From Muscardinus avellanarius (lineage: Eukaryota > Chordata > Mammalia > Rodentia > Gliridae), in assembly GCA_963383645.1 (NCBI GenBank), contig OY726578.1, forward strand, positions 22,161,888 through 22,225,887: DNA of 64,000 bases, in the 5' to 3' direction. Positions 10,081-23,600 of this stretch are shown piece by piece. The position numbers and the translations under genes were made by a program. The notes under the pieces are model-generated. The model saw only the letters and a list, made by a program, of their open reading frames with translations, was not told the origin of the DNA and searched no databases. Numbering within the stretch: the stretch's first letter is position 1; every line of letters starts with the position of its first letter.

Positions 10081-10243
10081 TCACTTTCTCAGAAGCAACT
10101 TGGCAAAGTCAGCATTGGACATCTTGGGCGCCTCCGCGGCGGCGGCGGGACTCGGAGTGGGGCCGTTCTCGGCCTGAGCTGCGGCACTCGGGCGGTGCAG
10201 GGCGCGAGGCAGCAGGGAGAGCTGGGTCCTTCCCTTCCCTCGC
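10081..10243 (-). CDS. SART3: SART3 coding exon 19 and stop
   Basis: Encodes RGKGRTQLSLLPRALHRPSA, an Ala/Pro-rich linker and the C-terminal motif SNADFAKLLLRK before TGA (10083-10081). In human the motif reads LFLRK; here Phe is Leu. Confidence 0.95.
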
Positions 10244-13200
10244 CTGCAAGAGCAAACACTGAATGAACCTTTCCACACAAGGGTTTGGGGTCCCTGATGT
10301 CACTGTGAAAAATAAGCCCAGGTAGTTTTAAATTTCCCAAAGTTGGGATAAAAAACTGAAAAGAGGGACAATAAGACAGGCCCCATGTCCTTAATTCTGC
10401 TAGAAGTGTGCAGCCCTTCAACAAGCTGCTTGGGTCCCACTCGGCCAGGACCAGCCCCATGCAACAGAGGGCGGACAAAAATGGCCACCACCCTCAGACC
10501 CCACCTCGTCTCACTGCCGTCCCCCTCCCAAGAGGGGCGCACAGCTTTCCTAGCGATCACAGCTACAGCTAGAGACAGCAGGCAAAGGGGACTTTAAAAT
10601 AGGAACTTCCTTAAGAAACCTGACTTTACATGCAAGGTGAGTGCAACGGGAACACGCAGGCGCCGCCTCGTGGGCGGCAGAGCCAGTGGGCCTGAGCAGC
10701 AGAGTCTGGCTCCTCTTCCTAACTCACTGCTGGCAGGAAGCTACCCAGCCCTCGCCAGCCCCACAGGCAGGGCTGGCCAGCACAGACGCGGCCAGCCTCA
10801 CACCGACACTTACGCTCCGTACATCTGCCGGGGCACCATGGGGCTGGCCGGGCCCTTCCTGGCCTCGGGCCTCTCGGGGGCTTTCCTCTGGGGGGGATTA
10901 CTGATGGCCACTTTGATGACGTTCCCCTTCACGGTCATGCCGTCCATCTTCATCACGGCCTGTGAGGCCTGGGATTCGTTCTCATACTCCACGTAGGCCA
11001 GGCCCTGAAAGGAGAGGCCCAGAGCCAGGTCAGAGCGGGACCCAGGATGCAGCGCCCACACGCGGTGGAGAAGCACGGCCTCCCCAGCGCCTCCTCCACG
11101 GGGGCCAGTTTAGGTGCCGGCCCACTCTGCCTCGCTCTGGCTGTGACTGATCTTAAAGTCACAATACCTGTCCGGTTCAGCACACCTGGTGCTTACTCCA
11201 GAATGTCAGGAGATAAGACTGATCCCTGTAAGACTGATCCAGCAAAAAACAAGGATGGACGCAGAGCAGCCAGGGCCCTGATCTCTGTCCCTTTGGCCCC
11301 TCCCTTACTCTACATTCTTCAACCTTCCATCAACCTGGACGAGGTGGGTTTTAAAAAGAATCCAAAATCATGCTCACAGCACTACTCAAATTGTAGTGCC
11401 GTGCACTACTCAATTGCAGTGGCACTGAGACAGAGGCAGAAAGATCACCGAGCCCAGGAATTCAAGACCAGCCTGGGCAATGTAGCCAAGCCACCTCAAA
11501 ATACAAACATGTACCTTATGAGTATACGGTGCAGAGAGACTAAGAGGACACGGAGGGGCGTGAGGCAGTGGAGGGGAGGGAGCAGAGTCAGGTGGAGAGC
11601 CGGAAGCCTGCCAGGAGCCCAGCATGGAGCCTGGGCCGCGCTGAGGACCACAGCGAGGGCACCCTCAGCACCACACACCTCTGGCCGTGGTGCTGCGCCC
11701 ACAGGAAGAGACCCATGCTGCGGGCGGGCCCTGTGACGCTGGAACTTGTCTTCCAAATGCTTTATGCATTTTTGATATATTTAGCTACATAAGAGTTATC
11801 TATCTGGCCTGGCATAATCAGTGTTTGGGAGGCTGAGACAAGAGACTGCAAATTGGAGGCCAGCCTCAACAACTTGGTGAGTCTCAGGAACTCAGCAAGA
11901 TTCCGCTCCCAACAGTCCAAGTGGGCAGCTCGAAGGTAGCTCTTTGGGTCCAACCCCCAGCACCACAAAAACAAAAAACAGTGACCTGATCTGAGCACAC
12001 GTGGCCAGGCATGTTTGTTTTCATTAAACTATCATGTGCTCTCGCCTCGGAGGACCGAGGCCCACACTGGCCAACACTGACCTTGGGCTTGCCGGCGCGG
12101 TTGGTGACCAGCCTGAGGTCCTTGACCGTGCCGTGTGCTTTGCAGATGTCCTCCAGCTCCTCTCTGGTGCAGGAAAAGGGCAGGCCTGAGATGAACAGCT
12201 TGTGTTTCTCCAGCGCGGTGCTATACCTGAACACCTGCAGGGAGAAGACAGGGAGATGGCGCCACGGTGGGGCCCGCCGCAGCCCCTACGAGGGGCACAC
12301 ATGGCCAGCGGTCCAAAGCAGGCCCTGGGCTCAGAGACACATGGGAGTGGGGGTGCAGAGGGGTACTGAGAGCTGAACTATACCCTCAGCCCTCTTTTTG
12401 TTTTAGAAACCGGTTCTTGCTAGGATACTGCCAGTCTCACTAAGTCGCCAAGGCTGGTCTTGAACCTGCGATCCTCCTGTCTCAGCCTCCCACGTACTAG
12501 GATTACAGGCAAGCCTCGCCATGCCCAGCTGGCTCTGAGACACTTGACAGTCTCCAGGGCGAGTCACGAAGTCTGCCCGGGCCTCGCTGCCCAGCAGCCA
12601 GCCACGCGCAGAACCGGGTGGAGCCCGGGCCGACGTGGGACACGCTGAGCCTCCTCCCGCCGGGTCACCCGGTGGGAAGCAGCCACCGCCCGGGCATTGT
12701 GGCGACTCCCACGTCGCGTCACATGGTGAGGCTCAGGAGTCTCGGGTCCCTGGCGCGCTCAGTCCTACGTGGCACGAGGGCTCCGTCTAAGTGGCCAGTG
12801 CGAGCACCGACCTCACGTCAAAGGCCTTCTCTGACCATTCTGTGACCATTAGCATACCTTAAAATCTGGGTTTTTGCTCTTATCCACACAGGGGGAAACG
12901 AACATCGGCCTCCCTTCCACACTCCTCCGGTCCAGCGCCAGCGCCTGGAGGGCGGACTTCTCTTCTTGAAATTCCACGTAGCAGTAGCCTCGGAAATCCC
13001 CCCGGTTGCTGAAGACGGGCCGGATCTGTACCACCTCCCCGCAGGCCTCAAAAAGCGGCCTGAGCGTGGCCTCCGGCTCCGCCATGCCGTAGGGCAGGTT
13101 GCTGACGAACACCGTGACGCCGTCCTTGCTGCTGTCGTGGGGCACCTTGGGCAGGTCCCGCTTCAGGGAGACCGCCTTCTCCTTCTGCTTCGCTGGGGGG

Positions 13201-16200
13201 CCGGCGTCTACAGGCGCAGGCAACCCGGCAGGCCCAGTGTCCGCTTCCTGGCCCCACGGCGCTCCCGCCGGGGACACGCTGTTCTCCAGCCTTCTGCGTT
13301 TGGGAGGCTGCTCTGCGGGGTCAGGAAAGAAACAGCAAGTCAACCACGCGCCTCTCCGACTGCCCCTTCACATGGGTGTGTGGCGGGAGCCTTCTTCCCG
13401 CCATGACTGGCCAGTCGCGGCAGCCGCAGACACACGCATCTGTACCCATGCACCCCAGGAAGTCTCCCCAACCCTCCTGACCTGCCCATGACCTTCCGGG
13501 TCCGACCTACACTCCAGAAGTGGCCGTGACAAGTGGAGAGTAACCTAAACCCCTACTGCCCACACTGAGGGTACGCGAGGGCACAGCGCGCATGGGTGCG
13601 CGTGTGCGACTAGCCGGTCATGGCGGGAGGCGGCTGCCCTGTGCAGGGCATCCTCTCAATGGTCACAGCGAGCAGCCCGGGTGAGCCGTGGAAACCCACC
13701 GGGGAGGACAGACCTGCCCCACACCACACGTGGGACGCACCGGGGCCTGCCTGCTGCACCTCCCACGCCACAGGTCCTCTCCGATGCCTTTCACAGCCCA
13801 GACGGCCAGGGCGTGGGCCAGCCTCCTGCAAACAGGCCTCCCGGCGCAGCATGGGCCTGCAAGAGCTCCTGCGCTGAGCCCACTGGCCTGCCCCGCGGCC
13901 TCGGTGCCCCTGCCGGGCGTCCGAGCTCAAAGCCAGCCCGTGTGCCCCCTGCTCCAGCAGCACGGCCGTCCTCACCCCTGCCTCTCAAAGCCCCCGGCGT
14001 GGAGATGTCCTTGTGCCTTCTTTGCACTCCGCCAAACTCACCACATCTCCTACACCTGATTCCGCGCCATGGTGGTCCCGAGCCCCATCTGTCTTACCCG
14101 GCTCACCTGGGACCCTGAGGGCCAGAGGGCCACCCTCAGTCATTTCTCAAGGCCAACAAGGTATGCAAGGAAGGCTGGAGGCTCCCCAGGCCAACACTGC
14201 GCTAGGAAACAGAGCCCTTCAACGCTCCAGACAATTCCTCACCCAGACTGACATGAGGCAAATCCAGCCCAGCCCTGCCCACCACTGAAGCTACACTAGC
14301 TGATGGCATTCGTGGACACACCAGGGAGAAGGGGAGCGAGGTTCCCAAAGTCACAGCAGGGCCTGTAGCAGGGAGAAAATTAGAGCAACCCCTACGGTTC
14401 CAGCTGAAATGCAAAGGACAGCAAAGGCATGCTGGCACACGCCATGACCCCACTTCTGGGGAGGCTAAGACAGGAAGGTCACAGGTTCAAGGACAGCCTC
14501 GGCAAGCTGGGCATGGTGGCACATGCTTGTAATCCCAGTACTTGGGAGGCTGAAACAGGAGGATCGCAGGTTCACAGCTAGCCTCGGGTACTTAGTGAAG
14601 CCCTCTGCACCTTAGTGAGACCCTGTTTCAAAATAAGAGAATAAAGGAGTGTAGCTCAGAGGGAGAGTGCCCCTGGGCTCTATTCTGGTACCACACACAC
14701 ACAAGGCCAGCCTCAGCAAGTAGTGAGACTCTCATCAAACTAGCCAAGACCCTGTTTCAAAATTAATTAAGAATTAATTACTTTAAACAGGACTGGGTGT
14801 GGCTCAGAGAAAGACTGCCCCTGGGCTCAATCTCAGCTCCTGGCTTCCAGTGCCTCCGGCAAGGGTGGAAACACACTGCCCCTCTGGCTCTCGGAGGGGC
14901 TGGCAGCACCAGCTCCCTGCTGCGCCGCTCAGGGACCTGGAGACGGTGGCTCCCGAGTCCCAGGAGTACAGGGGACCCTGCGGCACCTCACGGCTGGAGG
15001 AAGGACGCGGCCCAGCACCAGGGACAGGCCAGTGAGCGCAAGGCCCGCGCAGGGAGCACTGCCGGCTGAACGGGCACGAGCAGCAAGGTGAAGAACACTA
15101 CTAACAGATCAGAAGGGGAAGAGAAAAGGACCCACGATCCTACGCCACAGACCAATGCACAATTTGGAAGTGGATGAGAACAGGTTTCCACCTAACCTCA
15201 GAGCACCAGGTAAATGCTTAGTAATCACCAGGGGAAAGTAACCACAGTGAGCAGCCAGGCGGCCGCCGCCGCGGTCACATGGCCAGAGAGAGCATTTCCA
15301 GCAGAGGGGCAAAGAGAACCGCGCGCCGCCTGGTGCTGTGGCTCAGCAAGGAGAACCCAGCATCCAGTACTGCTCCTGCCAAAGACACGTGACCTCGCAC
15401 AAGGGACGTTCTACAGAATGGCGGCCGAGACCGCAGGAGACCGAGAACCGTCCAGACTGAAGGGGACGCCGGCTGAGCTGACGCTCAGTCCTGCACTGGG
15501 TCCTTCCAGTCCACGGGAGCCAGGGCGCCGAGGGCAGGCGGCGAAAGACCCTGAGGGTTGTCCAAGGGCGGCAAGAGGCCGGCAGGCTGTGCTCCCGTGC
15601 CACTGCTTTTGAGTTTCTCTAAGTGCGAGATGTTTCCAAGTCAAACCTTTAAAGCTAGCTCTCTACCTGCTCCGTCCTGGCCCCACTCCTTCTCGCCCTC
15701 TCCGTCTGCTCTGGGTGCGTCTGCGCCTCTGGGCTTCTTCTTCTTCAAGGCTTTCTTCTCGGCCCGCACCCGCTTTCGCTGCTCGGCCTTCTCCTCTTCC
15801 TGCTGCACAAGAGCCGCTTCCTTCTCTGCAGCCTGGAGACAGAAGAGGCGCCGCTATGTGCCCTGGTCCAACCTCCTGCCTGGGTGCGAGGGGTGAGCAG
15901 GAGGGGAGGGCGGGAGCGCACCACCCATCTCGGCCCGGAGTTGGGCCCTACTGCGCAGGGGAGGGGAACGTGAAGAGCAGTGAGGGGCAGTGGCAGCACC
16001 GGGGGCACAGGGTGGTGTTGGGGCTTTTGTCTGTTTTTGTGTTTCCTGAGAGGGGGCAGTGAGCCGGTAGCGTGGGGAGGACCTGTGGCCCAGATGAACA
16101 GAAGCGGCCAGGAGAAGGGCCAGGGGCGCGCGCCCCGCTGTCCCCAGGTGTGCCCGCAGTCTGGACTCAACCCATCACACCGGGGCCCTAAGGGAGCCGG

Positions 16201-17595
16201 GCAGGCTCACCTTCCACTCTAAGACCAACTAAAGCTCCTTTTTATTCTCTTCTACCTAAATGTTAGGGCCCAAACTCTCCCATTAAATAAAAGAGCTATT
16301 ATTCTTAATAGCTAAAATAGTTAAGTCTAAAAAAGCATGAATTTGAATACTGATTCAAGTAGTCCATAATTACTACTCAGTAAAACATAGAGCTTATGAA
16401 GACCTCCAAGGCTCAACAAGAAACACTCACACCTAGCAAGTCCAAAGAGCTGCGAGAGGTTCCACAGACGCAAACAAAGCACACAATTCCCAACAGCAAA
16501 ATCATGGAGCCAACCCAGGTGTCCCGAGCAGATGAGCAGATTACAAAACGCGGGCTAAAGGCGCAGGGGAATTCTACTCAGCCATAAAGAACAAACGGCA
16601 CTGTCTGAGGATCAGTGATGGGCCTGGGGACACGTTAGTGAGAGCAGCCGGTCACGGCAGCCAGGGTCCTCGGCTTTCCTCTCACGTGGGAGCCTGGGGC
16701 AGTCGGCTAAAAGAGGGACTTCGGATAACTGAGGGGGACCCCAGGGAGCAGCGGAGCGTGTGAGGGTCAGTGAAGGGCGCACTCTCACTGTGCGCCTACG
16801 CGTGTGAGATCACCATGCCAGCCTCGGCGTGAGGGAGGGGGAAGCGGCAGGGGGCCGTGGCGCGCTCCACCATGGCCCGAGACTGCCCTGCACCGACGAG
16901 AGTGTACCATAAAAGCCAGCAACACCGCTACCTTCATTCTCTGCTCATTCACGCGAGCCAGTCGGGTCTCAGTTTTCTGAACAGCTATGTCCCAGTCTTC
17001 TAGAGTACCTTGAATGAAAAACAAGCAAAACTCTCACTCCTTGGGTTTCCGGGGAACACAGTAACAAATCCTTCTTCCTTTCCCACACCTCCAGGTCTCT
17101 CCCTCACGACAGGCAGAGCTGGACGGCGGGCATCTCATTTTAAGAAAACGTCCCTCGTGTGGGCTTGATTTCTTACAGTCCCTGGTGTGTTTAAAGTGCA
17201 CCTTTTCCTTCAGAAAAGAAAAATGAAAAAGCAGAACTTGGAGCCGGGCGTGGTGGTGCGCGCTTGTCATCCCAGTACATGGGAGGCCAAGACAGGAGGG
17301 TCACAGGTTCGCATCCAGCCTCGGCTACTGGGAGGCCCTCCACAACTTAGTGAGACCTTTCAGGCAAAGAATTAAAAAGTAGGGCTGCCGGGCATGGTGG
17401 CGCACGCTTGTAATCCCCGCGCTTGGGAGGCTGAGACAGGAGGATCGCATGGGTTCGAAGCCAGCCTCAGCTACTTAGTGAGGCTCTCAGCAACTTAGTG
17501 AGACCCTGTTTCCAAATCAAGTATAAAATAGGTCTGGGAGTATAGCCCGGAGGTAGAAAAGCCCCTGGGTTCCACCCCCAGTACCACAAAAAAAA

Positions 17596-17665
<70 letters not shown>

Positions 17666-20600
17666 CACACACATATACAGTTGAGGGTGTAACTCAGAGA
17701 TAGAATGCCTCTGGGTTCAATTCCCAGTACCGAAAAAAATTAAAAAGAAAGAGGAAAACCAGAATATGACCTTTTATGGGCTCTCAATGACAGACTATGA
17801 AAACACCCTTAATGCCAAGGGTACAAGGCTGACTTAAGACTGAAGGACGTTCAGAGCTACTCAAATATTGAGGTGTTTCTGTTGTGCTTTGGGGTCTGAT
17901 CTCCAGGTCAGTTCTCATGGACACACCCACACTCCTCCCTGTTGGTTCTAGGTCTACACTGCAGGCCGAATCCACATGGGCAGCAGGCGGGGGTGGGGTG
18001 GAGAGGGGTGCTGAGCCCGCTGCCCACCATGCCCTTCCGCCCTGCACAGATGGGCTGGGAGCAGGGGCTCTCCCCTGGGGGTCTCCCAACGAGGGACATT
18101 TTGGTCGTCGGGTTTGGCTGGGGTGGGAAGCCCCAGTGGCATCTAACACTGGAAGCCAGGAGTGCAGCTAAATGCCCCAGGTGTGGGGAGAGCCCGCCAC
18201 CGGCCTGGGCCGGTCCTCCCGCAGCCGCCTGCCCGCCCTCCCGCCCCGCTGTCCCATGGCACAGCGCCACAGGGGCTGCACATGACCAGTCGGTCCCACC
18301 TTCCGTCCTCTCCATGGCAAGCAGCACCTCGCAGACGTGCTCGGGGTAGTCGCTGGTGCACTGCACGGCGCGGTGCAGGGCCTTCCGGCAGTGCTGCGTG
18401 TCACCGTGCGCCCTAGGACAGAAGCCAACAGCTGCGGCCACGGGACAGGGCCAGGCCGGGGCTGCCCTCACAGGTGGGCTCTCAGCCTCCAGAATGACCA
18501 CGCCACCCTTCCGGTCTCCACGGCCAGGCAGGGCTCCTGGGTATGCACCCGTACGCCGCCTGCCTCTAGCACCCACGGGGTCCAGTAAGTCCAGGTCATG
18601 TGACAGGACCCATGCGGTCCTGCGGAAGGCAGACTCCTGAGCCCGGGCAGTGGCCAGGCTGCAGGCCTGGGGCGGGGAAAGATGACCACTGATCGTGGCC
18701 TGTAAGGAACAGTCTGTGCATCAGCTGCGCAACTGCGTTCTCTTTCTTTGTTTTTCAAGTATACATGTACATGAATAGTGTAACTACACCGGGCATGGTG
18801 GCACACACTTGTCATCCCAGCACTCGGGGCACTGAGACAAGGATCGCGGTTCGCAGACAGCCTCAGCTACTAAGCAAGGCCCTACGCAATTCAGTAAGAC
18901 CCTGTTTCAAAATTAGAAGAAATAAAAAATAGGGTTGGAGGTATCGCTCAGAGGTAGAATGCCCTCGGGTTCCATCCCCAGTACCATAAAAATAAGAAAA
19001 TATATTGTAAATATATATTAAGATACTCAGAAAAAATTCAGAGTGGTTCCCAAGATATAATCCATGTACCCGTGACCCTTGGCTCCCAGACCCTTTCAGG
19101 GAGTCACAAACTGAGAACTGCTTTCCTAGTAACACCAAAGTATCTCTGGAGCTCCGCACGGTGGCTGTGAGCGGGGCGGTGCGCACCTCACTATTCCACC
19201 TGACGGGATGGGGGGACACTAAGCGCCCTCCGCCTGCCAAGGCCAGCGGTGTGGGAGAGCCGCTGTCTGCGCTGCAAGCAGAATTCGTCCCTTTATTCAG
19301 AAAGTGCCATCTCTACTTGAAGAGCTGAGTGACAAACCACGGCCACGCCGACCTTCACTGGGCAGACACTTCTGAAAAGTAATGAAGCTGGTCTGACACT
19401 CCAGGGAAAGCCACTGGTTTTGTTTGTTGCAAGAGATAAAGCCTGAACTGAGAACCGTGGGGACTCTCGATTTTCCACTCCAAGTGTGACGCCTTCCTGC
19501 CTGGAAGGCTTTTCTCCCAGATCAGAGAGGAGATGGAGAAGCACGACTTTTAGATCAGAGAATAAAACGTGCCAACACGTGGAAGAGCCACGTGATGACG
19601 AGGACTCTGCGCCTGAACAACACCTGTCGTCTTAAAATCACAGCATCCGGCGGAAGGTCCATCAAAACGAGAGTGGCGCAGGGCAGGTTTCAGGGCGCGC
19701 TCCCGCCCACCTGGAACCTAGCACGTGGGCTGCAGGGTGGAAGCAGAAAGCCCCGATCGCCTGAACAGCTACGGAAACGCCTCTCTCTCCTGCCCTCCTG
19801 TGTGTCCAGACAAATTCTCTCCATACCCTTCAGTGAAAACACATCATGACGGCCTGACGTGGAAAGGGGCGGCAAGATTCAGCTACCTTCTACAAGGCCA
19901 GACCGGAGATGCGCCCCAAAACGAGATGGTGCTCGAGCCTCACTAAGTGATTCTGGGATTTGGAAAACAGTCACCTCTCCTAAAAGTGTTATTTATGTGA
20001 CGTTGTAAGCAGATTTTTAATTTTCTCAGTCTTATTTTCTAAGAGGCTAAATACTGATATAAACCATATAAACAAAGCTCTTTGGGATACTGCCTTTGAG
20101 AGTACAAGAGGGAGCCGGGTATGGTGGCGCACGCTTGTCATCCCAGCATTCGGGAGGCTGAGACAGGAGGATCACGGTTCGCGGACAGCTTCAGCTACTT
20201 AGTGAGGCCCTCTGCAACTTAGTGAGACCCGGTTTCAAAATAAAAAATAAAAATTAGGGCAGGGGGTAAAACTCAGAGGTAGAATGCCCCTGGGTTCCAT
20301 CCCCAGTACCGCAAAAAAAAAAAAAGAAAAAAAAAGAAAAAAGAAAAAGAGTCCAAGAGGGTCCAAGAGGGCCCCGGGCTGCAAAGCGCGCAAACCGCCA
20401 ATTTGGAGAATCAGTCAACAAGCCTGCACCTCTGGAGCGGGGCTTCGAAAGCACCATCACTTTTCTAGCATATGGTTTTCGAAGTGGTTTGTTCATTTTA
20501 ATTTGAGCACACAGTATTTTTTAAATAGGGGGAAAATAAAATATTCAAAAAACAAAAAGAGCAGTGCAGGGGATTGAACCCAAGGGTGTTCTACCACCGA

Positions 20601-23600
20601 GCGACACCCCTAAGCTTTTCATTTTTTATTTTGAAATAGGGTTTTTCACTGGGCTGCTGAGGCTGGCCTTGAATCTGTGACTCTCCTGTTCCAGTCCCCC
20701 CAAGTGCTGGGATTACAAGGATGAGCTTGCTTCCACCATCAGCAACAGAAATATACCTGACACGCAACTTCAAGATACACTAAATAGAAAAGTGAGTCAT
20801 TTTCTTTACAATTTTCCCCATGTATAAATATCTTATTAAATTCAAACCATTTTTTTTTTGTGTGTGTGTGGTACTAGGTTCCTGGAAACCCTTCTACCTC
20901 TGGGCTACACTCCCAGACACCTATTTTATATTTTTATTTGGAAACAGGGTCTCTTAAGCCAGCGCGGCTGGCTTCAAACCTGCGCAATCTTCCTTTCTCC
21001 GCCTCCAAGGCACAGGTATTACAAGCGCGTGCCACCACGCCCGGCAAATTCAAACAGTTTTAAAGATTAATAACATATGTGCTACAATTGTATTTTCAGT
21101 TGAAAGAAATATAAGCATCAAAAAGTCTCAAAAAATATACCCCAAACCATTAACAATAGATAAGTCTGGGCTGGTGCTTTCAGGTAATTTGAGTTCTTTG
21201 CTTTGCTTTTTGGTATCTTCTACTTTGCTGTACAAGCAAATATAATAAAAAATAAATAGCCCCCAAAAAGTCGAAGGCAACATTCATGTCCAAAAATCAA
21301 AACAAAATGTAAAAACAAAGTAAAAGAAACCCATGGCTCTCAGAGTACAGCGTACTGCCTCGTGCTGCGGCCTGCCGGGAGGGCGGGGTACTTACCTTTC
21401 CAGGTTGTAGTACTCCAGCCACATGTTGGCGTACTTGGCGTTGCCTTTGGTCATGATGCTGTCCCACAGCTCCCGAGCTTTCTGCATGTTATTGCACAGG
21501 CGAGCCTAAAACACAGGGTGAGCTCAGTTAGGGAAGGACCAGAACCTTCTGACACCCGCGCCCAGCGCAGAGCTCCCTGGAACAAACGTGGGCAGGTGGC
21601 CCCTGCACCCCAAGCTCCTCCCACACCCACCGCTCTGCCCTCTGCAGGTCGCCCTCAGAAGGGGTCGTGGAGGGCGGGAACCAGCAGTCACTTCCCACGC
21701 AGTACAGCCGTTTCTCATCTACTTTCATCAAGCTGCACTCTATTAATCTGAGAGCAACGCAAAGACTGGCCTAGTCCTGATGCCATCTGAAACAAAGCCA
21801 GACTCGGACTCCACAGATGATCACGAGCGGATTCCACGTTGCGCTCACGTTTGGAGTCCAGGTCTAAGTAAAAATCTTCAACCACTATCCCCTTCTAGTC
21901 ATCTGGCCAGCCCATCCTCTTCCACGCCAGCGCGAGCTCTGAGACGGTGCCCAGCCGGTTCCCTAGCACCTGACGGAGCGCTGGCACCACGGACGCAGCC
22001 ACGAGCGGGGCGCACGAGTCCACAAGTGCTTACCAGCAGGTCGGCACTGTGGCCGGCTTGCAGCACGAAGCTAAGTAAATAACTTACAAAGATCCTTACA
22101 AAGCCCAAGCTTCTTCCTGGGGTTCAGACCCAATTTTCACTAACGTTTCATAGGAGACAGTACACAAAGGTCCTTCAAGGATGGAAACTCGGGCTGTCAA
22201 AGCTGGCTCACCTCGATCCGGGCCCAGTTCTGCATGATCATGCAGCTCGGATCGCCGCTCTCGCTGAAACCTTGGAGAAGGGGATTGGCGAGATTCAGAA
22301 GGCAATTCCGAGGCGCAGGCTCCTCGGCGGAGCAGGGGGCGGGCGGGGGCCGGGGACACACTTACGCTCCTCCACCTCCTGCTGCAGGTACTCCAGCGCG
22401 CGAGCGAAGGCGGCCCGCAGCTCCTCCAGCTCCTTGCTGGAGTCTGTTGGGAACAGCGAGAGATTAACCGGCCGCGGGGCTGCACTGTTCTCTAACCCTA
22501 CGCTGAAACTCCTGGAGCCCCACCGTTCCCACGGCACAATACGGAAGACACAGGACTAAGCTCTCAGTGGCTGCCTCACCCGATGGCAGGGGAGACAGAA
22601 GGGGAAGAACACCCAGCATGCGCGAACGGAATGAAGCTGGGGGACGGGGCTAGGGCTGTGGAGGACCGCAGCGGAGGGCCGGCCATCACAGGATGGCTGG
22701 AGGCGCTCACCAGAGCAGTGGCTGACACGGTGGGCAGGCGCAAGTCTGAGTTGTGCCTCTGGTTTTTTGTGGGCAACAAATATTAATTCTACTTGGGGGG
22801 GGGGGTGGATACAGGACATTGAACACAAGGGCATTCTACCTCTGAGCTACACCTATAACTCCCTTTTTTTTTTTTTCCCCCTTGAAACAGGGTCTCACTA
22901 AGTAGCTGAGGCTGGCCTGAACCTGCGATCCTCCTGTCTCAGCCTCCCAAAGGCTGGGATTATAGGCGTGTACCACCACGCCCCACTATAAGCCTATTTT
23001 AAAAATAATTTGGGATTTTTCAAAGAGACAGAAGTGGAAAATGAGACAAGGCTACAGAAGCTGGCAGGAGGAACATAAAACTCAAGGGTCAACATCTTCC
23101 TTTCTAGGCCGGAGCCTGACTTGCTGACACCATAAATCACCAAAACTTTTGGGAGAAAAAAAATACCAATAGCTGGTCTATATCACCTCCCCAGCCACAG
23201 CACACCTGGGGAACTGAGACATTTCAAAGGCGTGGTAAGGAAAGGCTCGGTGCTGAGGAAAAGACATCACTTCGATACCTTGTTTGAAGTCGACCCTTCT
23301 CCTCAGGTAATCAAGGTAGGCCTGCCAGATCTCCACATAATCAGTGGCCTGGATGAAGCCAGCGTTCAAAGCTTTCTCAAAGGTCTCTGGAGTTGGAGAA
23401 AAGGTCGAGGTTCATTGCCAGTTCAAAAAGAAGCTCATTAAAAACTCTGCCAACTAGAAAGTACTACGTCACTCTAAAAAGCTGTAACATCCGGGTCCAA
23501 GAAGGTGAAGGCTCCCACAGCACCGTGGGAACCGTGTCCTAGAAGGAGCTCACTCTACAAGACGCCCTGCAAGGAGTCCCAGCCCAAGTAAGCGCGGAGA

